Part shown: positions 49,838 through 59,188 of the stretch, one piece after another
How the letters are laid out: the number at the start of each line of letters is the position of its first letter
How positions within the stretch are numbered: position 1 is the stretch's first letter
From: Brevibacillus reuszeri
Lineage (GTDB): Bacteria > Bacillota > Bacilli > Brevibacillales > Brevibacillaceae
Direction of reading: 5' to 3'
Assembly (NCBI RefSeq): GCF_001187725.1
Contig: NZ_LGIQ01000005.1
Location: 1-64,000 of the forward strand
DNA length: 64,000 nucleotides
Notes under the pieces: generated by a model
Seen by the model: only the letters and a program-made list of their open reading frames with translations
Told to the model about the DNA's origin: nothing
Database searches by the model: none
Made by a program: the position numbers and the translations under genes

Positions 49838-50983
49838 ATGGCAGAAACAAACAAGGAGTCCCTCCTTTTTACGAGAGTGAACAAAGATACCCAATCGCTT
49901 CCTGTTTCAGTAGAGGATTGGGAACGACAAGCGCGAGAAATCTTGCCGGATGGACCTTTTGACTATATCGCAGGCGGATCGGGGGCAGAGGAAACACTGG
50001 CTTCCAACCGGACAGCCTTTTCCAAGTGGGCGATCGTGCCACGGATGATGCGGGATGTGACGAACCGCACCATGGGCATCACTTTGTTCAACCAGTCTCT
50101 GCGCACGCCGATTATGCTGGCGCCAGTAGGGATGCAAGCCATCGCTCATCCAGAGGGAGAGCTGGCAACTGCCAGGGCGGCCAAGGAAGCAGGGGTTCCG
50201 CTTGTGGTCAGCACGGTTTCAGCTCACCCGATGGAGAGAATTGCTGAAGTAATGGGCGATGCGCCACGCTGGTTCCAGCTGTATTGGTCCAATGACCGCG
50301 AAGTTTCAGCGAGCATGGTAAAACGGGCGGAGGCAGCAGGCTATTCTGCAATTGTGCTGACCGTGGACACAATCATGCTGGGCTGGAAGCGCCGTGATTT
50401 CCGCAATGGTTATTCACCGCTGCGCGAAGGAAAAGGCATGGCAAACTACATTACCGATCCTGTTCTTTGCTCGCGTCTGACAGAGGTTACTGCTGAAAAT
50501 GTCGTGGAGGAAATCTTGAAAAATATTTATCATCCAGCACTGAACTGGAATGATATTGCATTCCTGCGTGAACAGACAAGTCTGCCTATTCTGGTAAAAG
50601 GAATTCTTCATCCAGATGATGCGCGGCTTGCAGTGGAGTACGGGGTAGACGGCATTATTGTCTCTAATCATGGAGGGCGGCAGATGGATGGGGCGATATC
50701 TACACTGGAAGCATTGCCCGCAATCGCAAAGGTAGTAGCAGGTAAAATCCCTGTTTTGCTGGACAGCGGTGTTCGCACAGGTGCAGATGTCGTGAAGGCC
50801 ATCGCTTTGGGGGCGAATGCTGTGATGATCGGACGTCCGTTCCTGTTCGGCCTTGCCGTCGCTGGTGAAAAAGGAGTGGCTAGCGTACTCGATACACTGA
50901 TCCACGAGCTGGATGTAGCCATGGCTCTATCCGGAAGCAATTCCGTTGCTGATCTGAACGAAAGCATTCTCGTTCGCGTGTAA
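49838..50983 (+). CDS. FMN-dependent alpha-hydroxyacid oxidase/dehydrogenase
   Basis: 381-residue member of the lactate oxidase / glycolate oxidase family. FMN and substrate residues: PVGMQAIAHPEGE, FQLYWSNDRE, TVDTIMLGWKRRD, ILVKGILHPDDA, and the signature SNHGGRQMDGA with catalytic His, then LLDSGVRTGADVVKAIALGANAVMIGRPFLFG. ATG 49838 behind AAGGAAGAGAG. It oxidises a 2-hydroxy acid to the 2-keto acid; the substrate could be the compound imported by the MetQNI-like transporter. Confidence 0.88.
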   Translation: MAETNKESLLFTRVNKDTQSLPVSVEDWERQAREILPDGPFDYIAGGSGAEETLASNRTAFSKWAIVPRMMRDVTNRTMGITLFNQSLRTPIMLAPVGMQAIAHPEGELATARAAKEAGVPLVVSTVSAHPMERIAEVMGDAPRWFQLYWSNDREVSASMVKRAEAAGYSAIVLTVDTIMLGWKRRDFRNGYSPLREGKGMANYITDPVLCSRLTEVTAENVVEEILKNIYHPALNWNDIAFLREQTSLPILVKGILHPDDARLAVEYGVDGIIVSNHGGRQMDGAISTLEALPAIAKVVAGKIPVLLDSGVRTGADVVKAIALGANAVMIGRPFLFGLAVAGEKGVASVLDTLIHELDVAMALSGSNSVADLNESILVRV

Positions 50984-51007
50984 AACATCTCTGGGAGGCA
51001 AACATTC

Positions 51008-52195
51008 ATGCAACAAGCGCTGCAAAACATGAAGGTAATCGACCTGACGCAAGTATTGGCAGGTCCTTACTGCACGATGGTACTCGGAGATCTGGGGGCA
51101 GATGTGATCAAGGTGGAAAAATATCCGCATGGTGATGACAGCCGGATCATGGGCCCATATGTAGAAGAGGAAAGCTATAGCTATATGATGGCGAACCGCA
51201 ACAAGCGGGGAATTCGCTTAAATATAAAGGAAGAAGCGGGACTAGGAATCCTGCTCGATTTGGTAAAAACAGCGGATGTATTCATTGAGAATTTCCGACC
51301 GGGTGTGACCAAAAAGCTGGGGATCGATTACGAGACCCTGCGCCAGCTCAATCCAGGCTTGATCTATTGCTCAATCTCCGGCTATGGGCAGACAGGGCCA
51401 TACAGTCAAAAGGGCGGCTACGATATTATGGCACAAGGCTTGTCCGGCTTGATGAGCATGACAGGAGAAAAGAACGGACGCCCGGTGAAAAACGGGATTG
51501 CCATTCACGATATTGCAGCAGGGATGACGGCGATTTATTCCATACTGGCTGCATATATCCACAAGCTGTCAACGGGAGAGGGGCAGTATATTGATTTGTC
51601 GCTTGTCGATTCGGGCTTGGCGTGGACCGTTTGGGAATCGGCTGCGTATTTCGGGGCAGGAGAGGTTTCCAGGGCGAATGGCTCCGCGCATCGTGTGACA
51701 GCTCCTTACCAAGGCTTTCCGACCAAAAACGGACACATCCTCGTCGGTGCGGGCAATCAGAAGCTGTGGGAAAAATTTTGCCGGGATGTCATCGAAAGAG
51801 AAGAGCTGATCCATGACCCGCGTTTTTTGACAAACAGCGAACGGCAGGCAAATTTGGAGGAACTGGAGCAAGTCATCCAGGATGTTCTCATTCAGGAGGA
51901 TTCGCAGCACTGGCTCACCAAGCTGGATGAAGCAGGCGTCCCGTCCAGTCCGATTTACAGCTATGATGAAGCTTTGAATGATCCGCATATCCGCTCGCGG
52001 GACATGGTCATCGAGTACGACCATCCGCTGGGAGGACGAATCGAAAGCCTTGGGTTTCCAGCCAAAATGTCCAAGACTCCGGGACAAGTCAAACGCCCCG
52101 CTCCGTTATTGGGACAGCATACAAAAGAGGTTTTGGCTGAGCTGCAATACTCGGAGGAAAAAATACGGGCATTGGAAGAAAATAAAATCATCTAA
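51008..52195 (+). CDS. Family III CoA-transferase (CaiB/BaiF)
   Basis: 395 aa. Signature LTQVLAGPYCTMVLGDLGADVIKVEKYPHGDDSR at the N-terminus, catalytic Asp in the HDIAAGMTAI-containing middle (about 160), and the closing PAPLLGQHTKEVL. It moves CoA between carboxylates such as succinate, formate or oxalate and an organic acid. ATG 51008. Last gene of the operon, followed by an AT-rich stretch and a terminator. Confidence 0.88.
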   Translation: MQQALQNMKVIDLTQVLAGPYCTMVLGDLGADVIKVEKYPHGDDSRIMGPYVEEESYSYMMANRNKRGIRLNIKEEAGLGILLDLVKTADVFIENFRPGVTKKLGIDYETLRQLNPGLIYCSISGYGQTGPYSQKGGYDIMAQGLSGLMSMTGEKNGRPVKNGIAIHDIAAGMTAIYSILAAYIHKLSTGEGQYIDLSLVDSGLAWTVWESAAYFGAGEVSRANGSAHRVTAPYQGFPTKNGHILVGAGNQKLWEKFCRDVIEREELIHDPRFLTNSERQANLEELEQVIQDVLIQEDSQHWLTKLDEAGVPSSPIYSYDEALNDPHIRSRDMVIEYDHPLGGRIESLGFPAKMSKTPGQVKRPAPLLGQHTKEVLAELQYSEEKIRALEENKII

Positions 52196-52329
52196 GAAAA
52201 AATTTGATTGAAATAAAATTTTCTTTCGAGCCGATGATTTCGAAATATTGTTGCATGACTCTCGCTTTCTCTCATTGATCTTTGGAAAATACATGGTAAA
52301 ATGAAGCGAACTTACCATTGTGAATAACT

Positions 52330-52357
52330 GGATCCTTCAGAAAAGGGTCCTTTTTTT
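52330..52357 (+). terminator. Terminator of acyl-CoA operon
   Basis: GGATCC / GGGTCC (one G-U) with 9-nt loop and seven T. Confidence 0.75.
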
Positions 52358-52402
52358 GCGGCATCCAAAAAGTAGTTCTACTTCCATAGATAGGTGATAG
52401 AG

Positions 52403-54535
52403 ATGAGAAACGAGTTAATAGCCATGCTGACGCCCCAAGAGTGGGAAGAGCTTTTGCACGAGAAAGACGAAAAATTGAAAGATGCCCTGCGCGAGCTGGC
52501 AGATGTCAGGACCGCGCTGGACCAATCGACGATTGTAGCCATGACCGATCATCGCGGGATTATTTTGCGAGCTAATGACCAATTTTGCCACATCTCCAAA
52601 TATCCACGGCATGAATTGATCGGACAGGATCACCGTTTACTAAACTCAGGCTATCACCCCAAGACGTTTTTCAAGCAAATGTGGGCATGCATTGGCTCGG
52701 GACGAATCTGGCGAGGAGAAATTCGCAACCGTGCAAAGGACGGCAGCTATTACTGGGTAGACACTACGATTGTACCGTTTCGAAATCAAGAGGGGAAAAT
52801 CTATCAATACGTTTCGATCCGAAGCGACATCACAGCGCGTAAACAAATGGAAGAGGAAGTGCGACAAAGCGAAGAGAAATATCGCATCATCGCCGAAAAT
52901 ACTTCTGATATTATCAGTATGATTGATCGAAGTGGGGAATTTCTGTATCTTTCCCCTGCTCATAAATCGGTCTGGGCGCATGACGTTCCAGATGAAGAGA
53001 TTCGAAACATGCTTGATTGGATCGCCGATGAGGATAGAGACAATTTTCTGTATGCAATCGAGCACACTTTTTCTACACGAAAAGAATATTTGGTGGAATG
53101 CAGGCTAAAAACCAAAAGAGACAAGCCGATCTGGACGGAAACAAAGCTGAACCCGATCATTGATGAGCATGACAATGTCACCTGTTTGATCCAGGTTACG
53201 CGTGATACGACCGAACGGAAGCAATCAGAAGAGCTGATTCACTATCTCGCCTATCACGATGCATTGACAGAGCTGCCTAATCGGCGCATGTATGTGCAGC
53301 ATTTGGGCAAGGAAATCATGCAAGCCAAACGCTTTCAGTCGAATATGGCAGTGCTCTTTCTCGATCTAGACCGTTTTAAAGACGTGAATGATTCGTTCGG
53401 GCATGACGTCGGGGATTTGCTGCTGAAAGAGGCCGCCACACGCTTGAAGGCAAGTGTCAAGCCAGGAGACATGGTCGCGCGCCTAGGCGGAGATGAATTT
53501 ACAGTCCTGATCTCAAATCTGACTGAGCGAGAGGAAGCCGCAGCTGTAGCCGAGCAGATCATGCAGGTGATGCAAGAGCCGTTTTATATGAACGGGCAAG
53601 CATTCAACATTTCCAGCAGCATCGGTATCTCCCTGTTTCCAGATGACGGGGACAATGCAGAGGATTTGCTAAAGCGTGCAGATACTGCGCTCTACACAGT
53701 GAAGTCACGGGGCAGGAATGGCTTTGACTTTTTTGATCCGTCCATGGAAGCCAAATCTTTGGAGCGCATCCTGATGGAGAATGAACTGCGCAAAGCGATC
53801 GAGCAAGAGCATTTCCAAATTTATTATCAGCCAAAAATGGACATCAAAACCGGGACGCTTACCGGAATGGAAGCGTTGGTTCGGTGGATGCATCCTGAGC
53901 TGGGAATCATCCCTCCCAACCGCTTTATCCCGATTGCAGAAGAAAGCGGCATGATCATCCCATTGGGCGAGTGGATTTTAAAAGAAGCATGTAAGCAAAA
54001 CAAAAGATGGCACGATCAGGGCTACGAATTAAAAGTGTCCGTCAATTTATCTGTGAGACAAATTTATCAAAAGGATTTACTGGATATGATCAAGGCGACA
54101 CTCGAAGAAACGCAATTGGAGCCGAAGTGGCTGGAGCTGGAGATCACAGAAAGTATTTTTGTCAAAATGGATGAGGCGACGATCGTGCTTCAGCAAATTC
54201 GGGATATCGGAATTCAGATCTCTATTGACGACTTTGGGACAGGCTACAGCTCCTTTAGCTACATCAAGAGCTTGCCTGTCGATACGATCAAAATCGATGC
54301 TTCGTTTATTCGTGATGTTCACCATAATCAGGAGAGCCAAGCGATTGTAAAAGCGATTGTGACGATCGCGGAGAGCTTGAATATGAAGGTTGTCGCCGAA
54401 GGCATCGAGCTAAATGACCAAGTAGCGGCACTTCAGGAAAACGGCTGTGGACAAGGACAAGGCTATCTCTTCAGTCGACCGTTGGCAACTGCTGATTTTG
54501 AACAGTTTCTGCGCAAAGAACAACTAGGGATATAA
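52403..54535 (+). CDS. PAS-PAS-GGDEF-EAL c-di-GMP turnover protein
   Basis: 710 residues, cytosolic. A short N-terminal coiled coil, PAS 1 (about 45-150, with PAC motif), PAS 2 (about 160-275), GGDEF domain (GGDEF at 362-366, intact) and EAL domain with MEALVRW, then NLSVRQ, ITES and DDFGTGYSSF, all catalytic positions present. The inhibitory I-site is KPGD instead of RxxD. Both synthesis and hydrolysis are possible. ATG 52403 follows AGGTGAT. A c-di-GMP riboswitch lies 27 kb away in the window, and could read this signal. Confidence 0.93.
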   Translation: MRNELIAMLTPQEWEELLHEKDEKLKDALRELADVRTALDQSTIVAMTDHRGIILRANDQFCHISKYPRHELIGQDHRLLNSGYHPKTFFKQMWACIGSGRIWRGEIRNRAKDGSYYWVDTTIVPFRNQEGKIYQYVSIRSDITARKQMEEEVRQSEEKYRIIAENTSDIISMIDRSGEFLYLSPAHKSVWAHDVPDEEIRNMLDWIADEDRDNFLYAIEHTFSTRKEYLVECRLKTKRDKPIWTETKLNPIIDEHDNVTCLIQVTRDTTERKQSEELIHYLAYHDALTELPNRRMYVQHLGKEIMQAKRFQSNMAVLFLDLDRFKDVNDSFGHDVGDLLLKEAATRLKASVKPGDMVARLGGDEFTVLISNLTEREEAAAVAEQIMQVMQEPFYMNGQAFNISSSIGISLFPDDGDNAEDLLKRADTALYTVKSRGRNGFDFFDPSMEAKSLERILMENELRKAIEQEHFQIYYQPKMDIKTGTLTGMEALVRWMHPELGIIPPNRFIPIAEESGMIIPLGEWILKEACKQNKRWHDQGYELKVSVNLSVRQIYQKDLLDMIKATLEETQLEPKWLELEITESIFVKMDEATIVLQQIRDIGIQISIDDFGTGYSSFSYIKSLPVDTIKIDASFIRDVHHNQESQAIVKAIVTIAESLNMKVVAEGIELNDQVAALQENGCGQGQGYLFSRPLATADFEQFLRKEQLGI

Positions 54536-54570
54536 ACGTCTATGACGGCACGCATTGATTCTGAGCATGG

Positions 54571-54601
54571 AAAAGCCGGGGGCTAAGCTCCCCGGCTTTT
54601 T
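54571..54601 (+). terminator. Terminator after GGDEF-EAL gene
   Basis: AAAAGCCGGGG / CCCCGGCTTTTT with loop GCTAAGCT. Confidence 0.92.
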
Positions 54602-54632
54602 GTTTTCTCTTATCATGCTGAAGCGATGCAGA

Positions 54633-55991
54633 TTAGCCTAATTCATGACCAGTTACGATGATGTAAGCCACTAAAAACACATTTAAAGCCAGAATGACAA
54701 TCGTGGAAAGCCAAGACAGAACTTTCACCCATGTTCGATTCGCAAATTCGCCCATTTTCTTTTTATCGCTTGTGAATAAGACGAGTGGGATAACAGCAAA
54801 TGGCAATTGTAAGCTCAGTACAACTTGACTCCATAAGAGTAATTCTCCTGTCCCCTTTGCCCCCGCAATCCAGGTAACAATAAATGCGGGTACTACGGCT
54901 ATCAAACGAGTAATGAGACGACGAAGCCAAGGTGCCACCCGTAAGCGTACAAATCCTTCCATGACGATTTGTCCTGTTAATGTTCCCGTAATTGTCGAGT
55001 TTTGACCGGAGGCGAGCAAAGCGACCGCGAACAATGTGCTCGCAATGCCTACACCAACCGTTGGACTTAATAATTCATAGGCTGCTTCAATTTCAGAAAC
55101 ATCCAAGCCGGTTCCGTGAAAAGCAGCTGCACCCAGAATCAGAATGGCAGAATTAATCAAGAAGGCGAGCGTGAGTGAAAGGTTTGAATCCAAAACAGAA
55201 AATTTGATTGCTTCCTTACGACCTTCTTTGGTTCGTGCGTATTGTCTGGTTTGCACAATGGAAGAGTGCAAATACAGATTGTGCGGCATTACGGTTGCAC
55301 CCAGGATCCCTAGAGAAATGAAAAGCATCTCGGGATTGGTCACAATCTCCATCTTTGGAACATAGCCACCAAATAATGCTGATAATTCTGGCTTTGAAAC
55401 GATGACCTCAAAGGCAAATACGACGAATATCGTTGCCATTAATACGATAATGATGGACTCGATGATACGGAATCCTTTCTTTTGTAAGAGCAATAACAGC
55501 AGCACATCAAGAGTAGTGATTAAAATCCCCAGCAATAACGGAATCCCAAATAATAGGTTTAAAGCGATGGCAGATCCGATAACCTCGGCCAAATCGGTCG
55601 CTACAATGGCAAGCTCAGTTAAAATCCAAAGAGTAATGGCGGTCTTTTTACCAACTGCGTCCCGTGTAGCCTGGGCTAAATCCCGGCCGGTAACAATTCC
55701 CAGCCTTGCAGCTAATGATTGGAGAAGCATGGCAATTAAATTGGAAATTAAAATAACGGATAGTAACGTATAACCAAAACGTGCGCCTCCGGCAATGGAT
55801 GTCGCCCAGTTGCCAGGATCAACATAGCCTACTGCCACTAACGAACCAGGTCCGGCAAAAGCAAAGAATTTTCTCCAAAACTTACCCTTGCTTGGAATGG
55901 AGATGGAATTGTTAACCTCCTCTAAGCTCACATTGGAACTGGGGCGTAGCCATCCTGTATTCTCCTCTACTTTGGTCGCTTGACTATTCAT
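54633..55991 (-). CDS. mntH: Nramp-family Mn2+/divalent metal transporter
   Basis: 452-residue proton-coupled metal importer with eleven membrane helices. Metal-site motifs DPGN (YVDPGNWATSI, helix 1) and MPHNLYLHSS (helix 6) are intact. ATG 55991 is chosen because AAGGA lies 10 bases before it; ATG 56000 is too close. A 28-bp palindrome 40 bp upstream resembles an MntR-type operator. Confidence 0.92.
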   Translation of the reverse strand: MNSQATKVEENTGWLRPSSNVSLEEVNNSISIPSKGKFWRKFFAFAGPGSLVAVGYVDPGNWATSIAGGARFGYTLLSVILISNLIAMLLQSLAARLGIVTGRDLAQATRDAVGKKTAITLWILTELAIVATDLAEVIGSAIALNLLFGIPLLLGILITTLDVLLLLLLQKKGFRIIESIIIVLMATIFVVFAFEVIVSKPELSALFGGYVPKMEIVTNPEMLFISLGILGATVMPHNLYLHSSIVQTRQYARTKEGRKEAIKFSVLDSNLSLTLAFLINSAILILGAAAFHGTGLDVSEIEAAYELLSPTVGVGIASTLFAVALLASGQNSTITGTLTGQIVMEGFVRLRVAPWLRRLITRLIAVVPAFIVTWIAGAKGTGELLLWSQVVLSLQLPFAVIPLVLFTSDKKKMGEFANRTWVKVLSWLSTIVILALNVFLVAYIIVTGHELG

Positions 55992-56029
55992 AGTTCTCAT
56001 CGTCCTTCTTTAGAATATAAGCATTTGTT

Positions 56030-56057
56030 AATAATGTTTCCCTAGGTAAACATTATT
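56030..56057. promoter_or_regulatory. MntR-like operator
   Basis: Near-perfect palindrome AATAATGTTT-CCCTAGGT-AAACATTATT centred on CCTAGG, just upstream of mntH. Placement and symmetry suggest Mn-dependent repression. Confidence 0.6.
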
Positions 56058-56285
56058 TGCGATAGACAAATTTTATTCCCCTGGGCAATTTATTGCAACC
56101 CTTTTTTTTTCACTTCTTGGCCCAGTTCAAACAGAAAGTGGATAATAGAAAGCAGTTTGATGCGGATTTTCGGAGGAAAACAAAAATGCCCCATAAGAGA
56201 TAGGCGCATTTTAAAAGCGTCCATCTTATGGGGCACAGTTCACAGTTCAGGCAGTGAGCGCCGTTTTTTCGATGACTAGACAAGC
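56058..56285. other. Spacer between mntH promoter and ABC-F gene
   Basis: Includes a hairpin (ATGCCCCATAAGA / TCTTATGGGGCA at about 56186-56236) that could terminate the ABC-F message on the minus strand. No gene seen. Confidence 0.45.
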
Positions 56286-57785
56286 CTATCTTCCTTTCGT
56301 TAGCCCGACAGGAGTTAGCTCGTAAATGACTGTAGCGACCTCATGAAGGTAACGGCGATCGTGTGAAATGCTGATGATAACACCTTCAAAGGCTGTTAAG
56401 GCACGACACAAAACAGGAGTGGTTAATGGGCTGAAATTTCGTGTGGGCTCGTCTAAAATCAGCACCTCACACTGATCGAGAATCATTTTTAGCAGGAGCA
56501 GCTTGGCTTTTTGGCCACCACTAAGGTTTACCATGGGATGATGCATTTCGTCAGAAGTGAATCTCATGCTGCCCAAATGAGTGAAAGCTCTTGTGATCGC
56601 TTCTTTGTTCCCGATCGTTTCCAAAAACTCAATAGGCGTTTTGGATACATCCAGGAGGTCTTCATAGTTTTGCGGCATGTAGCCTATTTTTAGTGAGGAA
56701 TGCTGCAGCAGCTCATCCTTCACCATTTTTAATAACGTCGTTTTTCCAACCCCATTTTCTCCGATAATCGCGACCCTTTCCGGCCCCGTAATGGATAAAT
56801 GAATATGCTTCGCCAGCACTTTGTCTGCTATCTGCAAGACATCCAGCGAGAAGTCGAGTATTTTTTTGCTGTTGTGCACATGAATCGTCGAAGCAAATTG
56901 AAAGTCACTTGCTTCTTCGACACTCGGCACCTCTTGGAATGCTTCTGCTTCTTTTTCGATGCGTTTCTTTTGGCTTTTTAAAGACTTGATTTTCTTTTGC
57001 AGCCTTGGATCTGCCCGAGCAACATTTTGATGCTGATGCTCTGCCTTTTGCCAGACGTCATTCCATTTTGTCATTTGTTTTTTATGATCAGAAGCCTGTT
57101 TTTTTGCGATCTGCTCTTGTTTGTTCAACTGGTTCATCCGGGTGGAGAGGTATTCTTCGTATGGTTCCCTCGAAATCGTATATCTGGGTACTTGCTTGCG
57201 CTGGGTTTGTTCCAGGTGAATGATACCGTTTGCTGTGTTGGCAATAAAGGTTTCATCATGTGATACATATAAGACGGGGATCGTCGTTTGATTTATAAAT
57301 TGTTCTAGCCATTCCATCGTTTGCAGATCCAAATCATTCGTAGGTTCATCTAACAAGAGGACGTCAGGATCAGAGGCCAGCAGCTGTAAAAAACGGTATT
57401 TAAATCGTTCACCGCCAGAAAGAAAGCCAACCTGTTTCTCAGAAACCAATGATAAAATGCCGAAATCATCCATCGCCTGTAAGAGATGCTTGTTCCAATT
57501 GTTTTCCCGGAAGAGGTCGGTAATGGTCATTTGCTTCTCTGCATCTGTCAGTTCCTGAGAAAGAAACCCGAATGAATAATCATTTCGATTGATTTTCCCT
57601 TCCCAGGTGCAGTAATTTGCGAGGAGCTGTTCATTGTAAATGAATGTTAATAGCGTACTTTTTCCATTGCCCTCTTCGCCAATAATGGCGAGTTTATCTC
57701 CGGGCTGAATCGTTACATGAAAGTCTTTGATGATTGTCCGGTCATCCTTTGTGGAGTAGATCGTTACGTTTTTGATTTCTATCAT
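56286..57785 (-). CDS. ABC-F ATPase, probable ribosome-protection resistance protein
   Basis: 499-residue ABC-F protein with two ATPase domains and no membrane part. Walker A 1 GEEGNGKST (36-44), signature LSGGERFKYRF, Walker B LLLDEPTNDLD; interdomain linker about 220-300 rich in Lys/Gln; Walker A 2 GENGVGKTT, signature LSGGQKAKLLL, second Walker B LILDEPTRNFSP. The DEPTRNFSP in place of DEPTNHLD is a feature of several antibiotic-resistance ABC-F groups. ATG 57785 behind GAGGT. A leader peptide and terminator upstream point to antibiotic-induced attenuation. Target drug unknown. Confidence 0.85.
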   Translation of the reverse strand: MIEIKNVTIYSTKDDRTIIKDFHVTIQPGDKLAIIGEEGNGKSTLLTFIYNEQLLANYCTWEGKINRNDYSFGFLSQELTDAEKQMTITDLFRENNWNKHLLQAMDDFGILSLVSEKQVGFLSGGERFKYRFLQLLASDPDVLLLDEPTNDLDLQTMEWLEQFINQTTIPVLYVSHDETFIANTANGIIHLEQTQRKQVPRYTISREPYEEYLSTRMNQLNKQEQIAKKQASDHKKQMTKWNDVWQKAEHQHQNVARADPRLQKKIKSLKSQKKRIEKEAEAFQEVPSVEEASDFQFASTIHVHNSKKILDFSLDVLQIADKVLAKHIHLSITGPERVAIIGENGVGKTTLLKMVKDELLQHSSLKIGYMPQNYEDLLDVSKTPIEFLETIGNKEAITRAFTHLGSMRFTSDEMHHPMVNLSGGQKAKLLLLKMILDQCEVLILDEPTRNFSPLTTPVLCRALTAFEGVIISISHDRRYLHEVATVIYELTPVGLTKGR

Positions 57786-57855
57786 GCCGACTACCTCGTT
57801 TCGTCTTGAATTTGTGAAAAGGTTTAGTTGTTCATTTCATCACCCCATTTTTTCC

Positions 57856-57890
57856 ATAAAAAAAGATGCCTCTGTTTATAAACAGAAGCA
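57856..57890 (-). terminator. Attenuator terminator before ABC-F gene
   Basis: Minus strand TGCTTCTGTT / AACAGAGGCA (perfect 10 bp with one G-U), loop TATA, then T7. It lies between the leader peptide and the ABC-F start. Confidence 0.85.
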
Positions 57891-57904
57891 CCCTGATGAA
57901 ACGC

Positions 57905-57937
57905 TATGCCAAAAGAAAGAGAAAGATCTTTGGCATA
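57905..57937 (-). promoter_or_regulatory. Leader hairpin, possible antiterminator partner
   Basis: Minus strand TATGCCAAA / TTTGGCATA stem with a 14-nt loop, just upstream of the attenuator terminator. Competing pairings with it would decide read-through. Confidence 0.5.
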
Positions 57938-57962
57938 TGAGAATCTATGTCGTATATCCAAT

Positions 57963-58046
57963 TTATTCCATATCGAGATGGGTGAACGCTGCTTCATGTT
58001 TATTTATTATGAAATTTGCTTTTCTAATAAATAAACAATTGTTCAA
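57963..58046 (-). CDS. 27-aa leader peptide of ABC-F attenuator
   Basis: TTG start at 58046, nine bases behind GGAGG; begins MNNCLFIRKANF and ends FTHLDME. It lies between promoter and attenuator, the layout of ribosome-mediated attenuation in ABC-F, Erm and Cfr genes. A 12-bp hairpin (57998-58009 / 58025-58036) is inside its coding region. Confidence 0.6.
   Translation of the reverse strand: MNNCLFIRKANFIINKHEAAFTHLDME
57998..58036 (-). promoter_or_regulatory. 12-bp leader hairpin inside leader peptide
   Basis: Perfect arms GTTTATTTATTA / TAATAAATAAAC around a 15-nt loop. A ribosome stalled in the leader peptide would disrupt it. Confidence 0.55.
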
Positions 58047-58084
58047 ATGATTCACCCTCCATCCATTAAATGTTAGCTGCTCTC

Positions 58085-58113
58085 ATTATACTGCTCACGC
58101 TGCTGAATGACAA
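58085..58113 (-). promoter_or_regulatory. SigA promoter of ABC-F leader
   Basis: Minus strand TTGTCA (58113-58108), 17-bp spacer, TATAAT (58090-58085). Confidence 0.85.
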
Positions 58114-58223
58114 CTAGTTTTCTAGGTAAGCTTTTTAAACTGTAGGAATATGACCGCAGGGTGAAAATCTGTGATACTATGAACTGTATTTTAACTTTTA
58201 TCGAAAAAAAAAGGAGGTCCCCT

Positions 58224-59126
58224 GTGGGAAGGTTTTCAATTAAAACAACCATAGCGATTGCAAGTTTAGTATTCATCTGGGGGATCAGCTGGTCGATCTA
58301 CAAGATGGCACTGGCATATACCCCGCCTATATTATTTGCAGGAATGCGTTCTCTGATTGGAGGCGTACTGCTCGCACTCTGTTTGATGCCAAAGTGGAAA
58401 AAGATCAAATGGCGTGAAAATTGGCCGAAATACAGTATTTCAGCCGTATTAAACACCTTGTTGTTCTACGGTATTCAGACAGTAGGCTTGAACTATTTGC
58501 CTGGTGGCTTATTCTCTGTGCTTGTCTACTTCCAACCGATTCTCATCGGACTGCTTGCCTGGATGTGGCTGGGGGAGAGAATGACCTGGATAAAAATCAC
58601 AGGATTGACTCTGGGCTTCCTCGGAATCGTGTCGGTGAGCGCAGACGGCTTCACAGGACAAGTATCTACCATTGGAGTCATTTTAGGATTATTGACAGCA
58701 TTGGCATGGGCGCTTGGCGTCATTTACGTAAAAAAAGAGAGTGGCAAGGTAGATTCTCTCTGGATGGTTGCCATACAAAATATTTTGGGTGGGGCTGTGC
58801 TTACCGTAATGGGAGCTGGCCTGGAGAACTGGTCGGATATCGTCTGGAATACGCAGTATCTCATCGGGCTTGGATATGGCTCTACGTTCGGGGTGCCGAT
58901 TGCCATTGCGATTTACTTTGGCTTGGTCAATGCGGGGGAAGCCAGCAAGGTTGCCGCTTTTACCTTCCTCGTGCCGTTGATTGCCGTCATCACCGGAACG
59001 ATTTTTATGGACGAGCCGATTACGTATACGCTTCTTGCCGGGTTAGTGCTGATTGTCGTGAGCATTTATCTCGTAAACTACCAAAGCAAGTCGAAAAGGA
59101 TCGGACAGAAGGCATACGAAAGCTAA
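58224..59126 (+). CDS. EamA/DMT-family transporter
   Basis: 300-residue drug/metabolite transporter with ten helices in two EamA repeats (about 5-135 and 150-290); FIWGISWSIYKMAL and FAGMRSLIGGVLLA open the first repeat. GTG 58224 behind a strong AAAAGGAGG. Divergent from the ABC-F leader. Substrate unknown. Confidence 0.88.
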   Translation: MGRFSIKTTIAIASLVFIWGISWSIYKMALAYTPPILFAGMRSLIGGVLLALCLMPKWKKIKWRENWPKYSISAVLNTLLFYGIQTVGLNYLPGGLFSVLVYFQPILIGLLAWMWLGERMTWIKITGLTLGFLGIVSVSADGFTGQVSTIGVILGLLTALAWALGVIYVKKESGKVDSLWMVAIQNILGGAVLTVMGAGLENWSDIVWNTQYLIGLGYGSTFGVPIAIAIYFGLVNAGEASKVAAFTFLVPLIAVITGTIFMDEPITYTLLAGLVLIVVSIYLVNYQSKSKRIGQKAYES

Positions 59127-59136
59127 ACCAAAGCAG

Positions 59137-59172
59137 AAAAAACAGCCGACAAAAATGCTCGGCTGTTTTTTT
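59137..59172. terminator. Terminator between eamA and nadD
   Basis: AAAAAACAGCCGA / TCGGCTGTTTTTTT with loop CAAAAATGC; serves the convergent nadD operon as well. Confidence 0.92.
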
Positions 59173-59188
59173 ATTTTCTTGCGCAATC

